Shown: positions 1 through 8,295 of the stretch, one piece after another
Numbering within the stretch: position 1 is the first letter of the stretch
How the letters are laid out: each line of letters begins with the position of its first letter
Origin: Merdivivens faecigallinarum
GTDB lineage: Bacteria; Bacteroidota; Bacteroidia; Bacteroidales; UBA932
Length of the DNA stretch: 19,536 bases
Direction of reading: 5' to 3'
Assembly (NCBI GenBank): GCA_017695055.1
Contig: JADILY010000043.1
Coordinates: 1-19,536 of the forward strand
Notes under the pieces: generated by a model
What the model saw: only the letters and a program-made list of their open reading frames with translations
Databases searched by the model: none
What the model was told of the DNA's origin: nothing
Position numbers and translations under genes: made by a program

Positions 1-1
1 G

Positions 2-1441
2 GAAGGGGTGTTGTCCGTAAAGGTGGAGGCGGATGCCGTAAAAATATGCAACAAGATAGAATACGATATCTTCAAGGCAAAACGTTTTCCTTCAAAGGCC
101 CTGGCTCCCGTTTTCCGGAAAATCGTGGAGGATTCCTACAGGCGGCTTCTCCTGCCGTCTCTGTCTTCCGAAGTCATAAGGGAAGCGAAGGAACGTGCCG
201 ATTTGGCTTCGGTGGAGCTTTTCGGCAGCAATCTCCGCCAGCTTCTGCTGGCTCCGCCTCTCGGGGAAAAACGCGTGATGGGAGTCGATCCGGGCTTCCG
301 TACCGGCTGCAAGGTCGTATGCCTCGATGAGTCCGGAAAACTTCTTGCCGACGATGTGATTTATCCGCACCCTCCACGGAACGAGCGTATTGTCTCGATG
401 AAGAAAATCCTTTCCCTCGTGGCGGAGTATTCAATCGAGGCCGTTGCCATCGGGAACGGCACCGCGGGAAGGGAAACGGAAATGTTTTTCAGAAAACTGG
501 GGCTTCCTCCGCATGTGGAAGTGTTTTCAGTAAGCGAGGACGGGGCTTCCGTCTATTCGGCCTCGGATATCGCCCGGGAAGAGTTTCCGGATTATGACCT
601 GACGGTACGCGGGGCAGTTTCTATCGGGCGCCGTCTCATGGACCCTCTTGCCGAACTCGTCAAGATTGATCCGAAATCGATAGGGGTGGGCCAGTACCAG
701 CACGATGTGGACCAATCGCTTCTTAAGGAAAGGCTCGACGACGTAGTCATGAGTTGCGTGAACAGCGTGGGTGTCAATCTCAACACTGCCGGAAAATATC
801 TTCTGATGTATGTGTCTGGCATAGGGCCGGCCCTCGCCGACAATATAGTCGGATACAGGGAGGAGCACGGGCCGTTCCGCTCGCGTAGGGAACTTTTGTC
901 CGTCAGCCGTCTCGGGGCGAAGGCCTTCGAGCAGTGCGCCGGCTTTTTGCGTATCAGGGGAGGCGACGACCCTCTGGACGATTCGGCCGTGCATCCCGAA
1001 TCATACGGGGTCGTAAGGCGCATGGCTTCGGATCTCGGTGTCGGTGTTTCCCAATTAATCAGGAATGAAGCGCTGATAAATAAAATCGTGCCTGAAAACT
1101 ATGTGTCCGGTTCCGTGGGTCTGCCTACGGTGGAAGATATCATAAAGGAACTTTCGAAGCCGGGGCTGGATCCCCGTTCCGGAATGGAAACCGTGGAATT
1201 CGACGGCTCGATAGGGAGCATCGATGATTTGTCCGAAGGCATGGAACTCGACGGTATCGTCACAAACATTACGGCTTTCGGGGCCTTTGTCGACATCGGA
1301 ATCAAGCAAAACGGGCTTATTCATGTATCACGTATGGCTGGCCGTCCCCTGTCTTCCCTGAAGATACGCGGCAAAGTGCGTGTCAGGGTAATAGGCATCG
1401 ATTCAGGGCGCGGCAGGATTTCCCTGGAGCTGCTCCGGTAG
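2..1441 (+). CDS. tex: Tex-like S1 RNA-binding protein (5' end outside window)
   Basis: This is the C-terminal part of a Tex/YhgF-family nucleic-acid-binding protein, a cytoplasmic protein linked to transcription and RNA handling. The reading frame is open from the first full codon at base 2, so the gene begins left of the window and the GTG at base 8 is not the true start. Counting from that GTG, a YqgF/RNase H-like domain starts near residue 90 (MGVDPGFRTG). The Tex motif SIGVGQYQHDV is at 224-234, a helix-hairpin-helix region at about 268-317 (SGIGPALADNIV), and an S1 RNA-binding domain at about 410-477 ending just before the TAG stop. Tex proteins are usually 700-780 residues, so roughly 250-300 residues are missing on the left. 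It is followed by a 150-base gap and has no clear role in the lysine genes downstream. Confidence 0.93.
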   Translation, partial: EGVLSVKVEADAVKICNKIEYDIFKAKRFPSKALAPVFRKIVEDSYRRLLLPSLSSEVIREAKERADLASVELFGSNLRQLLLAPPLGEKRVMGVDPGFRTGCKVVCLDESGKLLADDVIYPHPPRNERIVSMKKILSLVAEYSIEAVAIGNGTAGRETEMFFRKLGLPPHVEVFSVSEDGASVYSASDIAREEFPDYDLTVRGAVSIGRRLMDPLAELVKIDPKSIGVGQYQHDVDQSLLKERLDDVVMSCVNSVGVNLNTAGKYLLMYVSGIGPALADNIVGYREEHGPFRSRRELLSVSRLGAKAFEQCAGFLRIRGGDDPLDDSAVHPESYGVVRRMASDLGVGVSQLIRNEALINKIVPENYVSGSVGLPTVEDIIKELSKPGLDPRSGMETVEFDGSIGSIDDLSEGMELDGIVTNITAFGAFVDIGIKQNGLIHVSRMAGRPLSSLKIRGKVRVRVIGIDSGRGRISLELLR

Positions 1442-1521
1442 CCTCCATTGTGCGCCGGTTAAACATTGTTAATATTTTTCCATATTTTCCTAATGGTTTT
1501 TTGCGGGACTGCCTGAAATTC

Positions 1522-1552
1522 TTTGTAATTTTAACGAAAATGACTAATTTTA
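1522..1552 (+). promoter_or_regulatory. Predicted Bacteroidota-type promoter for the lysine fermentation operon
   Basis: TTTG at 1522-1525 is followed by exactly 19 bases and then TAATTTTA at 1545-1552. This matches the Bacteroidetes primary-sigma consensus (TTTG at -33, TAnnTTTG at -7) at every specified base but the last. Transcription would begin near 1558-1560, leaving a leader of about 32 bases before the atoD ATG at 1592. The rest of the 1442-1591 gap is AT-rich and shows no riboswitch-like structure that I can recognise. Confidence 0.6.
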
Positions 1553-1591
1553 CGGTTTGATTGATAAAATTAGTACAAATTCGCTGATATT

Positions 1592-2236
1592 ATGAATAAG
1601 ATTATTTCGGTTTCTGAGGCTGTGGCCAAAATCAAGGATGGAATGACTGTTATGGTGGGCGGTTTTCTCGGAGCTGGCGCTCCCGAGAGGATCATAGACG
1701 CTCTCGTGGAAAAAGGAGTCCGCGGGCTCACCCTGATTTGCAATGATACGGCTTTCCCTGACAAGTCTTTGGGCAAGCTCGTAGTGAACAGACAGGTTTC
1801 GCGTGTGATAGTTTCGCACATAGGAACCAATCCGGAGACCATCGCCCAGATGAATGCCGGGGAACTGAAAGTGGATCTGATTCCCCAGGGTACCCTTGCC
1901 GAGAAGATAAGGGCCAAGGGAGCCGGGCTCGGTGCAGTAGTCACTCCTACGGGGGTCGGCACGATGGCGGCCGAGGGCAGGCAGACAATGACAATCGAAG
2001 GTAAGGAATATATCGTGGAAATGCCTCTCGGCGCCGATGTGGCGATACTCGGGGCTTCGGTTGCGGATGAAAGCGGAAACCTTTATTACAGGGGGACTAC
2101 CAAGAACTTCAACCCGATAATGGCCATGGCGGCCGACCTTGTAATAGCCGAACCTCTTGAGATAGTGCCTGTCGGTGCAATCGAGCCGGAATCGGTTCAT
2201 ACTCCGGGCATTTTCGTGGATTTTATTGTGAAATGA
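1592..2236 (+). CDS. atoD: Butyryl-CoA:acetoacetate CoA-transferase, alpha subunit
   Basis: This is subunit A of a family I CoA-transferase, 214 residues, the normal length for AtoD. The family I signature of subunit A is complete at residues 16-31 (DGMTVMVGGFLGAGAP). With AtoA it would move CoA from butyryl-CoA to acetoacetate, releasing butyrate and acetoacetyl-CoA as the closing step of lysine fermentation. It is the first gene of the operon, behind the predicted promoter at 1522-1552. Its partner atoA lies about 8.4 kb downstream, beyond kamE, rather than next to it, so the two subunits bracket the lysine-specific genes. The family is certain. The substrate is inferred from the pathway around it, because family members also act on 3-oxoadipate, succinate or acetate. 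Confidence 0.93.
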   Translation: MNKIISVSEAVAKIKDGMTVMVGGFLGAGAPERIIDALVEKGVRGLTLICNDTAFPDKSLGKLVVNRQVSRVIVSHIGTNPETIAQMNAGELKVDLIPQGTLAEKIRAKGAGLGAVVTPTGVGTMAAEGRQTMTIEGKEYIVEMPLGADVAILGASVADESGNLYYRGTTKNFNPIMAMAADLVIAEPLEIVPVGAIEPESVHTPGIFVDFIVK

Positions 2237-2258
2237 TGAATTAAACAGATATTTATTT

Positions 2259-2651
2259 ATGGCAGAAGTTTACAAATCGATGATCCGCATGAGGATGAGT
2301 TGCCACGACGCACACTATGGCGGAAATCTCGTGGACGGGGCCAAGATGCTCCAGCTTTTCGGGGATGTGGCGACAGAGCTCCTGATTATGAGGGACGGAG
2401 ACGAAGGCCTGTTCAAGGCATACGACAATGTCGAATTCATAGCTCCTGTGTATGCAGGCGATTATATTGAAGCTGTCGGCGAAATAGTTTCCGAGGGGAA
2501 CACTTCGCGAAAGATGGTTTTCGAGGCGCGCAAGGTGATAGCTCCGCGGCCGGATATTTCCGACTCGGCATGCGACGTGCTTGCCGAACCTGTCGTAGTC
2601 TGCCGTGCAAGCGGTACGTGCGTTGTCCCTAAAAAATGCCAAAGAAAATAA
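2259..2651 (+). CDS. kal: 3-aminobutyryl-CoA ammonia-lyase (hotdog fold)
   Basis: Kal removes ammonia from L-3-aminobutyryl-CoA to give crotonyl-CoA. The 130-residue product has the size of Kal and of single hotdog-fold thioesterase-like proteins. It shows the conserved N-terminal stretch MSCHDAHYGGNLVDGA and the following FGDVATELLI. The protein is cytoplasmic, with no signal peptide or membrane segment. The gene follows atoD by 22 bases and ends 5 bases before the preferred kce start, so it is firmly within the operon. Its position beside kce, which makes its substrate, supports the call as much as the sequence does. The short basic tail (VPKKCQRK) looks unremarkable. Confidence 0.92.
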   Translation: MAEVYKSMIRMRMSCHDAHYGGNLVDGAKMLQLFGDVATELLIMRDGDEGLFKAYDNVEFIAPVYAGDYIEAVGEIVSEGNTSRKMVFEARKVIAPRPDISDSACDVLAEPVVVCRASGTCVVPKKCQRK

Positions 2652-2656
2652 ACGAT

Positions 2657-3484
2657 ATGGAAAAACTGATTATAACAGCCGCCATTTGCGGCGCCGAGGT
2701 GCTTAAAGAGCACAATCCTGCCGTTCCTTATACAGTAGAGGAATGCGCCCGCGAAGCCAAATCGGCATACGATGCCGGTGCGAGCCTGATTCACCTGCAC
2801 GTAAGGGAGGACGACGGTACGCCTACTCAGAGCAAGGCCCGTTTCAAGGAAGTAATAGATGCAATCCGTGCGGTTTGTCCGGACGTGATTATCCAGCCTT
2901 CCACCGGAGGGGCCGTGGGAATGACCAATGACGAACGTCTCCAGCCTACGGAACTGCTCCCTGAAATGGCCACTTTGGATTGCGGTACCCTGAATTTCGG
3001 AGGGGACGATATTTTCGAAAATACCGAAAATACCATAAAATATTTCGGACAGAGGATGATAGAGCGCGGCATCAAGCCGGAACTCGAAGTCTTTGACAAG
3101 AGCATGATAGACATGGCTTTGAGACTGCACCGCAAGGGCTTCATCAAGGCTCCGCTGCACTTCGATTTCGTAATGGGGGTCAACGGAGGCATCGACGGTA
3201 CCCTCAGGGATTTCACCTTCATGCGCGGCAGCATCCCTCAGGATGCGACCTATACCGTGGCCGGGATAGGCCGTTACGAATTCCCTCTGGCGGCCGCCGC
3301 AATTATCGACGGCGGACATGTGCGTGTGGGTTTCGAGGACAATGTTTATTTGTCCAAGGGAGTGCTCGCCCGTTCCAACGGGGAACTTGTGGAGAAAGTT
3401 GTCAGGCTCGCCGGTGAATTCGGGCGTGCGATAGCTTCTCCGGCAGAGGCGCGCGAAATCCTCGGACTCGCCCCTTTGAAATAA
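2657..3484 (+). CDS. kce: 3-keto-5-aminohexanoate cleavage enzyme
   Basis: Kce is a zinc-dependent enzyme of the BKACE family that converts 3-keto-5-aminohexanoate plus acetyl-CoA into acetoacetate and 3-aminobutyryl-CoA. I chose the ATG at 2657 (MEKLIITAAICGAEV) over the in-frame ATG at 2636. The shorter form starts where known Kce proteins start and puts the key residues at Glu14, His46 and His48, the numbers reported for the Cloacamonas enzyme. The later motif GGHVRVGFEDN supplies Arg223, Glu227 and Asp228, which are Arg226, Glu230 and Asp231 in that enzyme after a 3-residue offset. The product is 275 residues. The 2636 start would overlap kal by 16 bases and add seven residues (MPKKIND). 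All metal and catalytic residues that I can place are present, so the enzyme should be active. Confidence 0.95.
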   Translation: MEKLIITAAICGAEVLKEHNPAVPYTVEECAREAKSAYDAGASLIHLHVREDDGTPTQSKARFKEVIDAIRAVCPDVIIQPSTGGAVGMTNDERLQPTELLPEMATLDCGTLNFGGDDIFENTENTIKYFGQRMIERGIKPELEVFDKSMIDMALRLHRKGFIKAPLHFDFVMGVNGGIDGTLRDFTFMRGSIPQDATYTVAGIGRYEFPLAAAAIIDGGHVRVGFEDNVYLSKGVLARSNGELVEKVVRLAGEFGRAIASPAEAREILGLAPLK

Positions 3485-3486
3485 TC

Positions 3487-3524
3487 CCGGAACGGTCTGT
3501 CAAGCCATCCGGTAAAATTTTTTT
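3487..3524 (+). terminator. Weak terminator-like hairpin between kce and kdd (possible attenuator)
   Basis: An imperfect hairpin pairs CCGGA (3487-3491) with TCCGG (3508-3512) and GG (3494-3495) with CC (3505-3506), around an internal mismatch and a 9-base loop. It is followed by five bases and a run of seven T (3518-3524). It sits 3 bases after the kce stop, in the longest gap inside the operon (97 bases). The rest of this gap is very AT-rich. Partial readthrough here would lower expression of the genes from kdd onward, but the stem is imperfect and the call is tentative. Confidence 0.3.
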
Positions 3525-3581
3525 AATACATTGACGGATTTTTAAAAAAACAAAAAATAATAACATTAAATTTTTATTGAT

Positions 3582-4622
3582 ATGAAACACGGAAATAAAT
3601 ACGGACTGCACAGGGTAATATCTCCTAAAGGTGTTCTTCCACAGCCGGCCGATAGGATTGACAATAATATGGATGAAATCTATGACGATGAAATCCTTAT
3701 CGATGTACAGACTCTGAATATCGACTCTGCTTCTTTCACCCAGATAGAGCAGCAGGCCGGCGGCGACCACAAGAAGATAGCCGAGATTATGCTTGACATA
3801 GTGGCAAAACAGGGCAAGCACCGCAATCCTGTAACTGGTTCGGGCGGAATGCTTCTCGGTACTGTTGAAAAGATAGGCGACGCCCTTGTAGGGAAGACCG
3901 ACCTGAAGGTAGGCGACAAGATAGCTACCCTCGTGTCCCTTTCGCTCACACCTCTCCGTATCGACAGGATCAAGGAAATCAGGGCTGACATAGATCAGGT
4001 GGACATAGACGGCAAGGCGATTCTTTTCGAAAGCGGCATCTACGCGAAGATTCCTTCTGATCTTCCTGAAAAACTCGCTCTTTCGGCCCTCGACGTAGCC
4101 GGAGCTCCGGCACAGACAGCCAAACTCGTGAAGCCGGGAGATACTGTGCTGATTATCGGCGCCGGTGGAAAATCCGGAATGCTCTGCTGCTATGAAGCCA
4201 AGAAACGCGCCGGAGTCACAGGCAAAGTCATCGGTCTGTGCCACAGTGAAAAGAGTACGAAAAGGCTTCAGGAACTCGGTTTCTGCGACTATGTGTTCTC
4301 CGCGGATGCTACCCAGCCTGTCCCTGTAATGGAGAAGATAGAGGAGCTTACCGACGGCAAGATGTGCGACCTTACCATCAACAATGTCAACATTCCTGAT
4401 ACAGAGATGACATCCATCCTCTGCACGAAGAACGACGGCCTCGTTTATTTCTTCTCGATGGCGACGAGCTTCACGAAGGCGGCTCTCGGCGCGGAAGGCG
4501 TAGGCAGCGATGTGACCATGATAATAGGCAACGGTTATACCAAGGGACATGCTGAGATTACGCTCCAGATTCTTCGTGAAAGCGAAAAACTCAGAAAGAT
4601 TTTTACAGAACTTTATGCATAA
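3582..4622 (+). CDS. kdd: L-erythro-3,5-diaminohexanoate dehydrogenase
   Basis: Kdd carries out the NAD-dependent oxidative deamination of 3,5-diaminohexanoate to 3-keto-5-aminohexanoate, the only NADH-forming step specific to this pathway. The 346-residue product has the family length and an N-terminal region typical of Kdd (KYGLHRVISPKGVLPQPA). A Rossmann dinucleotide-binding motif, IIGAGGKSG, lies at about residues 191-199 within a medium-chain-dehydrogenase-like core. No signal or membrane segment is seen. A 97-base AT-rich gap precedes it, the largest in the operon, and holds a possible weak hairpin terminator. It ends 6 bases before kamA. The family is recognised with confidence, helped by its place between kce and kamA. 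Confidence 0.94.
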   Translation: MKHGNKYGLHRVISPKGVLPQPADRIDNNMDEIYDDEILIDVQTLNIDSASFTQIEQQAGGDHKKIAEIMLDIVAKQGKHRNPVTGSGGMLLGTVEKIGDALVGKTDLKVGDKIATLVSLSLTPLRIDRIKEIRADIDQVDIDGKAILFESGIYAKIPSDLPEKLALSALDVAGAPAQTAKLVKPGDTVLIIGAGGKSGMLCCYEAKKRAGVTGKVIGLCHSEKSTKRLQELGFCDYVFSADATQPVPVMEKIEELTDGKMCDLTINNVNIPDTEMTSILCTKNDGLVYFFSMATSFTKAALGAEGVGSDVTMIIGNGYTKGHAEITLQILRESEKLRKIFTELYA

Positions 4623-4628
4623 CCGGAT

Positions 4629-5876
4629 ATGAACGTATCGAGAAGGAAGGAATTGTTCCCGAATGTGACCGACGAGCAGTGGAATGACTGGAAGTGGCAG
4701 GTCAAGAACAGAATAGAGACCTTAGAGGATTTGAAAAAATACGTGAATCTCACGCCCGAGGAGGAAGAAGGTGTCCGTCAGACCCTGAAGACCCTCAGGA
4801 TGGCGATTACCCCGTATTATGTGTCCCTTATCAATCCGGACGATCCTCATGATCCGATACGACGTCAGGCTGTCCCTACCATATATGAGACACACAGGGT
4901 TGCAGCGGATCAGCTCGACCCTCTCCATGAAGATATAGATTCTCCGGTTCCCGGCCTGACACACAGGTATCCAGACCGTGTGCTCCTGCTTATAACCGAT
5001 ATGTGCTCGATGTATTGCCGCCATTGTACGAGGAGGCGTTTCGCCGGGCATACGGATTCCGAAAGTTCGCACGAGCGTGTGGAGAAAGCGTTGGAATACA
5101 TCGAGAAGACCCCTCAGGTAAGGGATGTGCTTCTTTCAGGAGGCGATGCGCTGATGGTCAGTGACGCCCGCCTGGAATACATCATCTCGCGTTTGAGGCA
5201 GATTCCACATGTTGAGATTGTCAGGATTGGTTCGCGTGTTCCGGTCGTTTGCCCGCAGAGGATTACGGACGACCTTGTGAACATGTTGAAAAAATACCAT
5301 CCGATATGGCTCAATACGCATTTCAACCATCCTAACGAGTTTACCGAAGAGTCGGCTGCCGCCTGTGCGAAACTTGCCGATGCCGGCATACCTCTCGGTA
5401 ACCAGAGCGTGCTTCTCCGCGGAGTGAACGATTGTGTCGGTGTGATGCGCAAACTTGTCCACGGACTTGTGAAAATGAGGGTAAGGCCTTATTACATATA
5501 CCAGTGCGACCTTTCCATGGGATTGGAACATTTCCGTACTCCGGTATCCAAGGGCATCGAGATTATCGAGTCGTTGCGCGGACATACTTCGGGTTTTGCC
5601 GTTCCAACTTTCGTTGTGGACGCTCCGGGCGGCGGCGGAAAGATACCGGTGATGCCTCAGTATCTTATTTCACAGGCTCCGGGCAAGGTAGTGCTCAGGA
5701 ATTTCGAAGGGGTGATTACCACTTATACCGAGCCGATGGAGTATGAAAACTGCCATTGTCCTGAGTGCGAAGGGCTCCGTACCGAAGGTGTGGAGTCTTT
5801 GCTGGAGGGCAAGGAAATGTCGATTGAGCCTGCCCGCCTCGACAGGGTGGAAAGGGCCCATAACTATAAGAAATGA
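4629..5876 (+). CDS. kamA: L-lysine 2,3-aminomutase (radical SAM, PLP, zinc)
   Basis: KamA interconverts L-lysine and L-beta-lysine using a 4Fe-4S cluster, S-adenosylmethionine and PLP. The product is 415 residues, almost the same as the 416-residue Clostridium subterminale enzyme. The radical SAM motif is CSMYCRHC with Cys126, Cys130 and Cys133. The PLP lysine is Lys338 in GGGGKIP. The two aspartates that bind the substrate's amino group are Asp294 (YQCD) and Asp331 (VVDAPG), equivalent to Asp293 and Asp330 in C. subterminale. Zinc ligands are Cys269 and the C-x-C-xx-C set Cys375, Cys377 and Cys380. These features, and the operon, mark it as a fermentative lysine mutase rather than the shorter EF-P modifying EpmB. 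Its TGA stop overlaps the kamB start in ATGA. Confidence 0.97.
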   Translation: MNVSRRKELFPNVTDEQWNDWKWQVKNRIETLEDLKKYVNLTPEEEEGVRQTLKTLRMAITPYYVSLINPDDPHDPIRRQAVPTIYETHRVAADQLDPLHEDIDSPVPGLTHRYPDRVLLLITDMCSMYCRHCTRRRFAGHTDSESSHERVEKALEYIEKTPQVRDVLLSGGDALMVSDARLEYIISRLRQIPHVEIVRIGSRVPVVCPQRITDDLVNMLKKYHPIWLNTHFNHPNEFTEESAAACAKLADAGIPLGNQSVLLRGVNDCVGVMRKLVHGLVKMRVRPYYIYQCDLSMGLEHFRTPVSKGIEIIESLRGHTSGFAVPTFVVDAPGGGGKIPVMPQYLISQAPGKVVLRNFEGVITTYTEPMEYENCHCPECEGLRTEGVESLLEGKEMSIEPARLDRVERAHNYKK

Positions 5877-6892
5877 CATTGATAGATGATATAGTGGAAT
5901 CGCGCTCCGTCTCTGTCGTGGGGCTGGAGAAGAACACGGGGAAGACGGAGTGCCTTAACTATATCATCAGGAATCTTCCGGCCGGCAGGGTGAAGGTCGC
6001 CGTAACCTCCATTGGTGTGGACGGGGAGACGACGGATTCCGTGACAGGGACGTCCAAGCCGGAAATCTTCCTCAGGGAAGGCATGCTGTTCTCCACAAGC
6101 GAAAAGCATTACCTTCAGCGCCGCATACTTTCGGAACTTCTGGATGTGAGCGATGAAAGCACGGCTTTGGGAAGGGTTGTCACGGCAAGGGCCCTGGATT
6201 ACGGAAACCTTTTGCTCTCAGGCCCTTCTACAGGAAAAGGCCTGGGAAGGTGGATCAGGAAGATGGAGACACTGGGTGCCGGACTTACACTGATAGACGG
6301 TGCCATTTCCCGTTTGTCATCGGCATCCCCGGCCATAAGCGAAGCGATGGTGCTTTCGACCGGAGCGGCGTTGAGCGCGAATATCGCCGAATTAGTAAGG
6401 AAAACGGCGCATACCGTCGGTCTCATAATGGCAGAAAAATATTCCGGCCCCGGATATGAGCGGATGTCCGGCCTCGAAGGCGGAGGTATATGGAACATCT
6501 GCACGGACGGAAGCATCAGGCAGGTACCTTCGGGAATGTCGGCGCTTTCGCTTGCATCGGTCAAGGACAATCTGGCCCGAGGTTTTGCCGGGATATATGT
6601 TTCCGGGGCGCTTACGGACAGACTTGTGGACCGGATTATTGCGGACGGGGCAGGAGACGGTTTTGAAATAGTGGCAAGGGATTTTACGAAAGTATTCGTT
6701 TCGCCTTCCTGCGTTGCGAGGATGGAAAGGGCCGGCATCATGCTCAAAATGCTTATGACAAGCAGATTGCTGGCAGTATGCGTGAACCCTGTTTCGCCGA
6801 ACGGGATTATCCTGGATTCTTCGAGGCTCTGCGGGGTCTTGGAGGAAAAACTGCCGGTTCCCGTTTATGATTTATTTAGATTGGACAGTTGA
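5873..6892 (+). CDS. kamB: Lysine 5,6-aminomutase reactivase subunit KamB (P-loop protein)
   Basis: This 339-residue protein has a Walker A P-loop at residues 17-25 (GLEKNTGKT) close to the N terminus, and no membrane segment. It matches by position and appearance the protein called KamB in lysine-fermentation clusters. KamB is thought to work with the MutS-like KamC to restore KamDE after its adenosylcobalamin cofactor is inactivated. Most of the chain after the P-loop resembles no domain that I can name. Its ATG overlaps the kamA stop (ATGA), and its own TGA overlaps the kamC TTG start (TTGA), so kamA, kamB and kamC are probably translationally coupled. The nucleotide-binding role is well supported. 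The reactivase role rests on family annotation and gene context. Confidence 0.82.
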   Translation: MTLIDDIVESRSVSVVGLEKNTGKTECLNYIIRNLPAGRVKVAVTSIGVDGETTDSVTGTSKPEIFLREGMLFSTSEKHYLQRRILSELLDVSDESTALGRVVTARALDYGNLLLSGPSTGKGLGRWIRKMETLGAGLTLIDGAISRLSSASPAISEAMVLSTGAALSANIAELVRKTAHTVGLIMAEKYSGPGYERMSGLEGGGIWNICTDGSIRQVPSGMSALSLASVKDNLARGFAGIYVSGALTDRLVDRIIADGAGDGFEIVARDFTKVFVSPSCVARMERAGIMLKMLMTSRLLAVCVNPVSPNGIILDSSRLCGVLEEKLPVPVYDLFRLDS

Positions 6893-8268
6893 AAGTTTTT
6901 TGGCAGGTGGTCAGATTCAAGGACATAGTGGATTCCAAATGCGGAATCCGGTATTATTTCGAAGGGCTGGAATTGTCTTCCGGCTTTTCGCGGAAATTGT
7001 TGCTTGAAACCCCGATGATGACGTCTGCAGAAGAGATAAAGGCTTCCTATATATCCGTCCTCGAAGCTGTGCGCGTTCTGGACGATTATGACGTATATGA
7101 ATCAGTTACAGTCAGGCTCTGCGAATTGCGCGATATTACGGCAACGTTTGCAAGGCTTGAGGACGGAGAAGTGCTGGATGAAATCGAACTTTTCGAAATA
7201 AAGCATCTTGCACTTGTTTCCGCAAAGGTACGGGAGCTTCTTGAACCGATGAATCTTTGCAGCGACAGGGTGGAATGCCGTCTGCCTTTGCCGGAAGACC
7301 TCTCGGAAGTACTTGCCTTGCTCGACCCTGACGGTTTAGGCATAAATTCGTTCTATATCTACGATTCATACGACCCACGACTTGCGGAACTGAGGCTTGT
7401 CATAAGAAGGGCCAGCGGGGAGGAAAGGGCTGAAGCCGAGGAGAAAGCCGCCGCAATGGAGGCAGCCGTGCGCGCTTCGCTGTCGGCCTCCCTGAAATCC
7501 TTTTCATCTCTCATGAAAGACTCCCTGTATTCGCTGGCACGTCTCGATATAATATTGGCCAAGGCCAAAATGATGGAAGACAAGGGGTATGTCATCCCGA
7601 AAGTGCTTGAAAGGGGAGGCAAGGGAGGATATGAAGGACTGTTCCATCCGCAGATTGCGGACAGCCTTTCAGAAAACGGACGTTCTTTCCAGCCGATAGA
7701 TTTTTCATATTCTTCCCCGGTCACGGTTCTCGTCGGGATGAATATGGGCGGAAAAAGCGTTGTTCTTAAAATGCTCGCACTTGCACAGTATCTTGTGCAA
7801 TTCGGTTTTGCCGTTCCCGCTACCTCGGCCCGCGTAGCGCCGAAGGACGATGTGTTCTTCATCAGCGGGGATGCCGAGAACAGCCGGGAAGGGCTCTCTT
7901 CCTTTGCCGGCGAAATCAAGGCCATAGATGCCTCGATAGCGTATGCGAGGAACAGCGGGGAGCCGTTGGTGCTCGTGGACGAACCTGCAAGGACTACAAA
8001 CCCGATAGAGGGCACCGCCCTCGTTTCAGCCCTTGTCCAGACTTTTTCCGAGCTCGGTACCGCCGCCGTCATTACGACACATTACGATATAGCCGGAGTC
8101 CGTTGCCGTCAATTGAGGGTCAAAGGATATTCCGAAGGAAAAATGGATTACTCGCTTGCCGACGTAGGCGAAGCGGGAGTACCGCACGAAGCGATAGATA
8201 CCGCCCGCCGGACGGGCGCCGACAGCCGTTGGCTGGATTTGGCACGACGTTTTGCGGACAACAGATAG
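6889..8268 (+). CDS. kamC: Lysine 5,6-aminomutase reactivase ATPase KamC (MutS-like)
   Basis: KamC is a MutS-family ATPase without the mismatch-recognition domain, used here as the motor of a mutase-repair complex. The ATPase lies in the C-terminal half. It has Walker A GMNMGGKS at residues 283-290, a signature region LSSFAGEI near 337-344, Walker B LVLVDEP at about 360-366, and the switch histidine in TTHYD at 396-400. The region around 180-230 is helical and charged, like a MutS lever or clamp. The product is 459 residues. I accept the TTG at 6889 because it overlaps the kamB stop (TTGA) and the first ATG comes only some 40 codons later. A GTG at 6907 is an alternative. DNA repair is an unlikely role given the setting between kamB and kamD. 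Confidence 0.85.
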   Translation: MKVFWQVVRFKDIVDSKCGIRYYFEGLELSSGFSRKLLLETPMMTSAEEIKASYISVLEAVRVLDDYDVYESVTVRLCELRDITATFARLEDGEVLDEIELFEIKHLALVSAKVRELLEPMNLCSDRVECRLPLPEDLSEVLALLDPDGLGINSFYIYDSYDPRLAELRLVIRRASGEERAEAEEKAAAMEAAVRASLSASLKSFSSLMKDSLYSLARLDIILAKAKMMEDKGYVIPKVLERGGKGGYEGLFHPQIADSLSENGRSFQPIDFSYSSPVTVLVGMNMGGKSVVLKMLALAQYLVQFGFAVPATSARVAPKDDVFFISGDAENSREGLSSFAGEIKAIDASIAYARNSGEPLVLVDEPARTTNPIEGTALVSALVQTFSELGTAAVITTHYDIAGVRCRQLRVKGYSEGKMDYSLADVGEAGVPHEAIDTARRTGADSRWLDLARRFADNR

Positions 8269-8295
8269 GTTTATTAAGTTAAAATAAGATATTAT

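Noticed and set aside
1480..1502. Possible terminator after the tex gene (CCAT, 9-base loop, ATGG, then TTTTTT)
   Set aside because: The stem is only 4 bp and AT-rich, too weak to call, though the T run is suggestive.
3402..4550. A 382-codon minus-strand frame opposite kdd
   Set aside because: It is antisense to a well-supported gene and its translation resembles no protein family. It is explained by the codon bias of kdd.
6889..8268. MutS2 or mismatch-repair protein
   Set aside because: The protein is about 460 residues, lacks the mismatch-recognition and Smr domains, and lies between kamB and kamD with overlapping and close spacing, so the mutase-reactivase call fits better.
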